Positions 4,939-9,018 of a DNA stretch of 9,018 bases are shown here, one piece after another; positions within the stretch are counted from its first letter, which is position 1, and every line of letters begins with the position of its first letter. Source of the stretch: Alphaproteobacteria bacterium (GTDB lineage: Bacteria; Pseudomonadota; Alphaproteobacteria; Geminicoccales; Geminicoccaceae). The translations under genes were made by a program, and so were the position numbers. The notes beneath the pieces were generated by a model. That model did not search any database and was not told the DNA's origin. It saw only the letters and a list, made by a program, of their open reading frames with translations. Where the stretch lies: positions 1 to 9,018 of the forward strand of contig JALSRW010000474.1 in the NCBI GenBank assembly GCA_026984595.1, read 5' to 3'.

Positions 4939-6245
4939 CCGCATTGACTCCGCGCGAGATCGTTTCCGAGCTGGACCGTTTCATCGTCGGCCAGGATCCC
5001 GCCAAGCGGGCGGTGGCGATCGCACTCAGGAACCGCTGGCGGCGCCAGCAGCTCGACGAGGTGCTGCGCGAGGAGGTGCTGCCCAAGAACATCCTGATGA
5101 TCGGCCCCACCGGCTGCGGCAAGACCGAGATCGCCCGCCGTCTGGCACGGCTCGCCCAGGCGCCGTTCCTCAAGGTCGAGGCCACCAAGTTCACCGAGGT
5201 CGGCTACGTCGGTCGCGATGTCGAGAGCATCGTCCGCGACCTCACGGAAATCGCCATCAAGCTGACCCGGGACCGGCTGCGGCGCGAGGTGATGGCCCAG
5301 GCCGAGCGCAATGCCGAGGAGCGGGTGCTCGATGCGCTGGTGGGACCCCAGGCGGGACGCGAGACCCGCGAGAAGTTCCGCCGTATGCTGCGCGAGGGGG
5401 CGCTGGCCGACAGGGAGGTCGAGCTCGAGGTGCTCGACACCGGCGGCACCAGCCTGCCCACCTTCGAGATTCCCGGCATGCCCGGAGCCCAGATGGGCAT
5501 GATCAATCTCGGCGACATTCTCGGCAAGGCGTTCGGCCAGCGCATGCGCAAGCGACGGATGAAGGTGGCCGAAAGCTACGATGTGCTGGTCGCCGAGGAG
5601 GCCGACAAGCTGCTCGATCAGGATCGGGTGGTCCGGGAGGCGATCGAGGCCACCGAGCAGCAGGGCATCGTCTTCCTCGACGAGATCGACAAGATCACCG
5701 CCCGCGAAGGGCGGATGGGCGCCGACGTCAGCCGCGAAGGGGTACAGCGCGACCTCCTGCCGCTGATCGAGGGCACCACCGTGGCCACCAAGCACGGCGC
5801 GGTCAGGACCGACCACATCCTGTTCATCGCCTCCGGCGCCTTCCATCTGGCCAAGCCCTCGGATCTCCTGCCCGAGCTGCAGGGCCGGCTGCCGATCCGG
5901 GTCGAACTCAGCCCGCTGCGCCAGTCCGATCTGCGGCGCATCCTGGTGGAGCCGGAGGCGAGTCTGGTGCGGCAGTATGTGGCGTTGCTGGCGACCGAGG
6001 AGGTGCGTCTCGGCTTCACCGAGGAGGCGCTCGACGAGATCGCACGGCTGGCCTTCGAGATCAATGCCAAGGTCGAGAACATCGGGGCGCGGCGACTGCA
6101 GACGGTGATGGAGAAGCTGGTGGAGGAGATCAGCTTCACCGCCTCCGACCGTTCCGGCAGCGAAGTGGTGATCGATCGCGAGTATGTCACCCGCCATGTC
6201 GGCGATCTCGTCGCCGGCGCCGATCTCTCGCGCTTCATCCTGTGA
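4935..6245 (+). CDS. hslU: ATP-dependent protease ATPase subunit HslU (ClpY)
   Basis: HslU is the AAA+ unfoldase that binds, unfolds and threads substrates into HslV. The 436-residue protein begins MTALTPREIVSELDRFIVGQ, the standard HslU N-terminus. The Walker A box is GPTGCGKT (57-64), the pore loop is GYVG (90-93), the intermediate I-domain spans about 110-235, Walker B is IVFLDEID (245-252), and the arginine-rich sensor-2 motif is GARR (384-387). The DLSRFIL tail inserts between HslV subunits to activate them and is fully conserved. The I-domain is slightly compact: where E. coli has a Gln/Pro-rich insert, this protein has a Gly/Met/Pro-rich loop around 178-192. The frame is open for over 500 codons before this ATG, but that part crosses the lipoprotein and hslV genes out of frame. 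The start is fixed by homology and by the ATGA overlap with hslV. Its 3' end overlaps the convergent M20 gene by 11 bp. Confidence 0.98.
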   Translation: MTALTPREIVSELDRFIVGQDPAKRAVAIALRNRWRRQQLDEVLREEVLPKNILMIGPTGCGKTEIARRLARLAQAPFLKVEATKFTEVGYVGRDVESIVRDLTEIAIKLTRDRLRREVMAQAERNAEERVLDALVGPQAGRETREKFRRMLREGALADREVELEVLDTGGTSLPTFEIPGMPGAQMGMINLGDILGKAFGQRMRKRRMKVAESYDVLVAEEADKLLDQDRVVREAIEATEQQGIVFLDEIDKITAREGRMGADVSREGVQRDLLPLIEGTTVATKHGAVRTDHILFIASGAFHLAKPSDLLPELQGRLPIRVELSPLRQSDLRRILVEPEASLVRQYVALLATEEVRLGFTEEALDEIARLAFEINAKVENIGARRLQTVMEKLVEEISFTASDRSGSEVVIDREYVTRHVGDLVAGADLSRFIL

Positions 6246-7530
6246 GCCGCGGGTCCGCCCGGTCGGGCGGGCCGCCCAGGAGCCGCATCGCCGCGAGGGC
6301 CATCACCTTGGCCGCGGTCACCATGTCCTCGACGCCGACGAATTCGTCGGGCTGATGGGCCAGATCGAGGATTCCCGGCCCGTAGGCGACGCAGTCCTCG
6401 AGCCGGCCGATGCGGCGGATGTGCTTCTGGTCGTAGGTTCCCGGCGAACAGACGAAAGCGGGGTCGCGTCCCAGCACCCGTCGCAGGGCGGCGGCGACCG
6501 CCCGCGGTACGGGCTGGCCGGGATCGGCCAATACCGGTTCCACCGCCTGCAGTTCCCGTATGCGGTACGCGAAACCCGGTCTTTCCCGGGCCAGCCGCTC
6601 GAGGATGTCGCGGATCTCCCGCTCCACCGCCGCCGGTTCCTCCTCGATCAGGTAGCGCCGGTCGACGATCAGCCGGCAGCTATCGGCGACACAGGAACTG
6701 GGCAGCCCGCCGTGGCCCTCGGGCTGGCCGCCATGGATGGCGATGAGGTTGAGGGTCGAGGCACGCGCCTCCTCGGGCACCACCGGCATCGCCGTCCGGC
6801 GGGCCGCCAGGCGCGGCATCAGCTCCGTCTCCAGCCTCTCGAGGAAGGCCGCCATATGGCGGATGGCGCAGTCGCCGAGGAACGGCATCGAGCCGTGCGC
6901 GATCCGTCCGAAGGTTTCGACCTCCGCCCACCACAGGCCGCGATGGCCGATGCAGACGCGATCGACATCGAGCGGTTCGGGGATGATCACATGGTCGACC
7001 CGCGGCTTCGAGAAGAAGCCCCTGCCGGCGAGCCAGGCGACCCCGCCGAAGCCGCCCGATTCCTCGTCGGCGGTACCGGAGATCTCGATCGCACCGGAGA
7101 AGTCGGGCCAGACCTCGAGGAGCGCCTCGACGGCGATCACCGCCGCGGCGATGCCGCCCTTCATGTCGCAGCTCCCGCGACCGTAGAGCTTGCCGTCGCG
7201 CAGCTCGCCGGCCCAGGGATCGATGCTCCAGCCCTCGCCGGCCGGCACCACGTCGAGATGGCCGTTGAAATGGACGCATGGGCCCGGCCGCGCCCCTTCG
7301 CGACGGGCGATCAGATTGATGCGCGGCCAGCGATCGCTGTCGCCGGGTGCGCCCTCGGCACGCAGATAGAGGGTCTCGAAGCCCAGCCGCTGCAGCCGGT
7401 TGCCGAGCAGCTCCGCGCATTCGCGGTAATGGGCGCCCGGCGGATTGACGGTCGGAACGCGCACCAGATCGCGGCAGAAGGACACCAGCGCCTCGCGCCG
7501 TTGCTCGATCGCCTGCAGCAGGGCATCCAT
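6235..7530 (-). CDS. M20-family zinc deacylase (ArgE/DapE family)
   Basis: This 431-residue enzyme belongs to the M20 metallopeptidase family. It is predicted to cleave an amide bond of an N-acyl amino acid or related compound in the cytosol with a two-metal site. Metal and catalytic motifs appear in order: FNGHLDVVP with His91, GRGSCDMKGG with bridging Asp122, TADEESGG with base Glu156 and ligand Glu157, EPLD with Glu185, and AHQPDEF with His392. The dimerisation (lid) domain lies at about 195-310. The pattern fits the broad ArgE/DapE group; I do not see enough to say acetylornithine or succinyl-diaminopimelate, and no arginine or lysine genes are nearby. The frame is open to 7698, but ATG 7528-7530 is chosen. 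It has a GGGGAG ribosome-binding site 9 bases upstream and begins the M20 N-terminal helix. That ribosome-binding site lies in the arm of a perfect hairpin. The gene is divergent from the hydratase gene. Confidence 0.92.
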   Translation of the reverse strand: MDALLQAIEQRREALVSFCRDLVRVPTVNPPGAHYRECAELLGNRLQRLGFETLYLRAEGAPGDSDRWPRINLIARREGARPGPCVHFNGHLDVVPAGEGWSIDPWAGELRDGKLYGRGSCDMKGGIAAAVIAVEALLEVWPDFSGAIEISGTADEESGGFGGVAWLAGRGFFSKPRVDHVIIPEPLDVDRVCIGHRGLWWAEVETFGRIAHGSMPFLGDCAIRHMAAFLERLETELMPRLAARRTAMPVVPEEARASTLNLIAIHGGQPEGHGGLPSSCVADSCRLIVDRRYLIEEEPAAVEREIRDILERLARERPGFAYRIRELQAVEPVLADPGQPVPRAVAAALRRVLGRDPAFVCSPGTYDQKHIRRIGRLEDCVAYGPGILDLAHQPDEFVGVEDMVTAAKVMALAAMRLLGGPPDRADPRLTG

Positions 7531-7539
7531 CACATGCTT

Positions 7540-7558
7540 CTCCCCGGGCTGCGGGGAG
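7540..7558 (-). promoter_or_regulatory. Hairpin masking the M20 gene ribosome-binding site
   Basis: On the minus strand CTCCCCG, a 5-base loop and CGGGGAG form a perfect 7-bp stem. The 3' arm (forward 7540-7546) is itself the Shine-Dalgarno of the M20 gene, 9 bases before its ATG. The pairing is read directly from the sequence; a regulatory role is inference. Confidence 0.4.
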
Positions 7559-7586
7559 GCTAGAGGTGATGCCGCATCCAAGTCAA
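7557..7586 (-). promoter_or_regulatory. Candidate vegetative promoter for the M20 gene
   Basis: On the minus strand TTGACT (forward 7581-7586) is followed after 18 bases by TAGCCT (forward 7557-7562). The -35 is close to consensus and the -10 is poor. The position, just ahead of the hairpin and ribosome-binding site in the 82-bp divergent gap, is appropriate. Confidence 0.28.
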
Positions 7587-7612
7587 ACGGGGCAAGTCGA
7601 ACGGGGGAGGCC

Positions 7613-8395
7613 ATGGAGGCGCAGCAGATCGAGCGGGCGGTGGGGGAAGTGGTGCGCTGCCGCCTCGCCGGCCGGCGGCTGGCGAAACTCGCGGGCATCG
7701 ACAGCGAGGAAGCGGGTTACGCCGTACAGCGGCGGGCCAATCTCGAGCTCGCGAAACGCCTCGGTCCGGTGGCCGGGCACAAGATCGGCGGCACCGCCTC
7801 GGCCATGCGGGCGATGCTGGGCTGGAGCCAGCCGGTGGCGGGCGAAGTATTCCGGAGTACGGTGCAGCGTTCGCCCGGCAGCTTCGCCTTCGACACGTTC
7901 CTGCGTCCCGGCATCGAGACGGAGATCGCGGTGCGGCTGGGCCGCGACCTGCCGGCCGCCGATGCACCGTTCGACCGGGCCGCGGTGGCTGCAGCGGTGG
8001 CCGAAGTCTTCCCGGCGATCGAGATCGTCGACGACCGCTACGAGGATTACCGGAGCGCAGGTGCGGCCACGGTGATCGCCGACAACGCCTTCCATGGCGC
8101 ATCGGTCCTCGGCCGACCGGCAGCCGGCTGGCGGGAGCTCGATCTGGCGGCGCTCGAGGCACGGACCTGGATCGACGGCGTGCTGGTGGCCGAGGCGCGC
8201 AGCGACGCGCTGATGGGCCATCCCTTCGAGGCATTGGTCTGGCTCGCCAACCGCCGCGCCGCACTCGGCCTCGGTCTGGCGGCCGGCAGTTTCGTCAGCC
8301 TCGGTACCGTCACCCCGGTGCAGTGGCTGGCCGGTCCGGCGCATGCCCGGATCGCCATCGAAGGGTTGGGCGAAGTCGTGGTCCGCCTCGCGTAA
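7613..8395 (+). CDS. 2-keto-4-pentenoate hydratase / fumarylacetoacetate hydrolase family enzyme
   Basis: This 260-residue protein is of the MhpD/2-hydroxypenta-2,4-dienoate hydratase class of the FAH superfamily. These enzymes act on 2-oxo acids with a bound divalent metal, often in meta-cleavage pathways of aromatic breakdown. Visible signatures are VAGHKIGG (Lys57), the QPVAGEVF segment (from residue 73), the metal-binding pair Glu102/Glu104 in GIETEIAVRLG, and Glu137 in FPAIEIVDDRYEDY. ADNAFHGASVLG (156-167) and the hydratase-like MGHPFEALVWLAN (201-213) follow. The length fits the family. ATG 7613 is preceded by GGGGGAGG, close to the start codon; the frame is open further upstream, but that part overlaps the opposite-strand M20 gene. 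No extradiol dioxygenase, aldolase or other meta-cleavage gene is in the window, so the substrate is unknown; related activities such as oxalocrotonate decarboxylase or another FAH-type reaction remain possible. Confidence 0.9.
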   Translation: MEAQQIERAVGEVVRCRLAGRRLAKLAGIDSEEAGYAVQRRANLELAKRLGPVAGHKIGGTASAMRAMLGWSQPVAGEVFRSTVQRSPGSFAFDTFLRPGIETEIAVRLGRDLPAADAPFDRAAVAAAVAEVFPAIEIVDDRYEDYRSAGAATVIADNAFHGASVLGRPAAGWRELDLAALEARTWIDGVLVAEARSDALMGHPFEALVWLANRRAALGLGLAAGSFVSLGTVTPVQWLAGPAHARIAIEGLGEVVVRLA

Positions 8396-8561
8396 GCGAT
8401 CCTTTGGCGGTGCCGGCCTGCCGCTCGCGGCGCTTCGAGGAGCGGGACGCGCCCGGCGTCCGGCGACGCCGCCGCTCCGGGGGGCCGTGGAAGCCATGGC
8501 CGCCCGGCACCGAATGGCGTTCGGGGCGTTTGCCGGTACGACGGCCGCTGCCTGCGACAGT
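8396..8561. other. Intergenic region between convergent hydratase and MotE-like genes
   Basis: This 166-bp stretch has reading frames on both strands but all are arginine/proline-rich and look like GC-rich noise; I support no gene here. It holds the nested hairpin listed separately and otherwise nothing recognisable. Confidence 0.5.
8439..8478. terminator. Nested GC-rich hairpin between convergent genes, possible bidirectional terminator
   Basis: GGAGCGG (8439-8445) pairs with CCGCTCC (8472-8478), and inside it CGGCGTC (8454-8460) pairs with GACGCCG (8465-8471) around a CGGC loop. An 8-base bulge (8446-8453) lies on one side. Both 7-bp stems are perfect. No T tract follows on either strand, so intrinsic termination is unproven; the position between two converging genes suggests a transcript end or RNA-stability role. 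Confidence 0.35.
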
Positions 8562-9018
8562 TCACTCGATCTTCGGCAGTTCGGGAGCGGCGGAGAGTGC
8601 GCTGGTCACCTGCCGGGCACGGGCCGGGTCCATTCTCGCGAGGATCGGTGCCAGTTTGGTTTCGCGCATGCGGCGAGCGACCTTGAGCAGGACCGGAAGG
8701 TCGAGGCGGTCGAAGATCGCCGCCGCCTGTTTGGGCTTCATCGCCTCGTAGATGGATACCAGCTTGGCGAGGCGGGCCTGCTCGTCCGCGCTCACCTCCT
8801 CCAGGAGGCCGGCGATCTCCTTCTTGAGCTCCTCGAGACGCGTGATCTGGCCGTCGAGATCGTCGCGCAGCTTGGTGAGCACTTCTTCCTCGACATCCAG
8901 TTCCCGGCGTCGTGCTTCCAGCCGCTTTTCCTTTTCCGCCAGATGGGCGGCGACATCGGCCAGCTCCTTCGGCAGGTCTCGCTGCAGGGTGTCGAGCGTG
9001 TCGGGCGGTTCGGTCGCG
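8562..9018 (-). CDS. MotE/MgtE_N-like flagellar accessory protein, C-terminal part (5' end outside window)
   Basis: The frame is open from the right edge of the window to the TGA at 8562-8564, giving 151 visible residues. The GTG at 8882 is the first start codon available in the window, but the upstream residues (EKEKRLEARRRELDVEEE) clearly continue the same coiled coil, so the true start is beyond the window. Layout: a charged coiled coil rich in Glu, Lys, Arg and Leu, then the MgtE_N-type segment LAKLVSIYEAMKPKQAAAIF. It continues with DRLDLPVLLKVARRM and ILARMDPARARQVTSAL. In alphaproteobacteria this coiled coil plus MgtE_N/FliG-like helical repeat is typical of MotE or FlbB-like proteins, which lie in the periplasm or membrane and support the flagellar motor. 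A signal peptide or transmembrane helix would be expected in the missing N-terminus. Flagellar genes may continue to the right, but none is visible here. Confidence 0.8.
   Translation of the reverse strand, partial: ATEPPDTLDTLQRDLPKELADVAAHLAEKEKRLEARRRELDVEEEVLTKLRDDLDGQITRLEELKKEIAGLLEEVSADEQARLAKLVSIYEAMKPKQAAAIFDRLDLPVLLKVARRMRETKLAPILARMDPARARQVTSALSAAPELPKIE

Noticed and set aside
3157..4944. 595-codon antisense frame across lipoprotein and hslV
   Set aside because: The composition is that of a reverse-frame shadow (His/Gln/Gly/Asp-rich) and it covers two well-supported genes.
4902..6197. 431-codon antisense frame opposite hslU
   Set aside because: It is the mirror image of the hslU codon pattern, with no independent family motif.
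6235..7530. Specific naming of the M20 enzyme as DapE or ArgE
   Set aside because: Family motifs are shared by both and by many other deacylases; no pathway neighbours support either.
6184..7563. 459-codon plus-strand frame opposite the M20 gene
   Set aside because: Shadow frame; the minus-strand M20 protein has all its metal-site motifs.
8323..8751. 142-codon plus-strand frame spanning the right intergenic gap
   Set aside because: Arg/Pro-rich, overlaps both neighbouring genes in wrong frames, and has no ribosome-binding site or recognisable domain.
1..9018. CRISPR array, tRNA/rRNA genes, insertion sequences, integrase or attachment sites, toxin-antitoxin or defence genes
   Set aside because: I looked for direct repeats with spacers, tRNA-like folds, terminal inverted repeats and known family motifs on both strands and saw none.

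Overview
The window is very GC-rich and densely packed, with almost no low-GC or mobile DNA. Gene content points to an alphaproteobacterium, plausibly a member of the Rhodospirillales or a relative. The main clues are a group-11 (RpoE/ChrR type) ECF sigma/anti-sigma pair, an HslV with the WHG-TT propeptide style common in alphaproteobacteria, and a MotE-like flagellar protein with an MgtE N-terminal fold. The genus cannot be read from the sequence.

Layout, left to right. (1) 3-335 (+): the end of a small membrane protein, cut by the window edge and resembling short phage holin-like proteins. (2) 399-1612 (+): an ECF sigma factor and a ChrR-like cupin anti-sigma factor, overlapping by ATGA. 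(3) 1626-2276 (-): a cytosolic serine carboxylesterase/lysophospholipase-like hydrolase, convergent with chrR. (4) 2327-4266 (+): gluQ (glutamyl-Q tRNA(Asp) synthetase), then an alpha/beta-hydrolase lipoprotein. (5) 4387-6245 (+): hslV-hslU, overlapping by ATGA, with a candidate heat-shock promoter in the 120-bp gap upstream. (6) 6235-7530 (-): an M20 (ArgE/DapE-type) metallo-deacylase whose 3' end overlaps hslU by 11 bp. (7) 7613-8395 (+): a 2-keto-4-pentenoate hydratase/FAH-family enzyme, divergent from the M20 gene. (8) 8396-8561: a gap with a two-part GC-rich hairpin. (9) 8562-9018 (-): the C-terminal part of a coiled-coil MotE/MgtE_N-like protein, cut by the right edge.

Two stress modules stand out. 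The sigma/ChrR pair is expected to sense photo-oxidative (singlet oxygen) or related oxidative stress, and HslVU is an ATP-dependent protease of heat/protein-stress responses. The remaining genes are housekeeping or metabolic: tRNA queuosine modification, two unrelated alpha/beta hydrolases, a deacylase, a hydratase and a flagellar accessory protein.

I found no convincing novel multi-gene system, CRISPR array, RNA gene, insertion sequence or tRNA. The most interesting point is the anti-sigma factor. Its cupin metal site and C-terminal CxC pair look intact, but the N-terminal zinc site that defines ChrR is altered: two of four expected ligands appear missing, with extra His and Cys residues nearby, and the protein stops about 20 residues earlier than the Rhodobacter protein.
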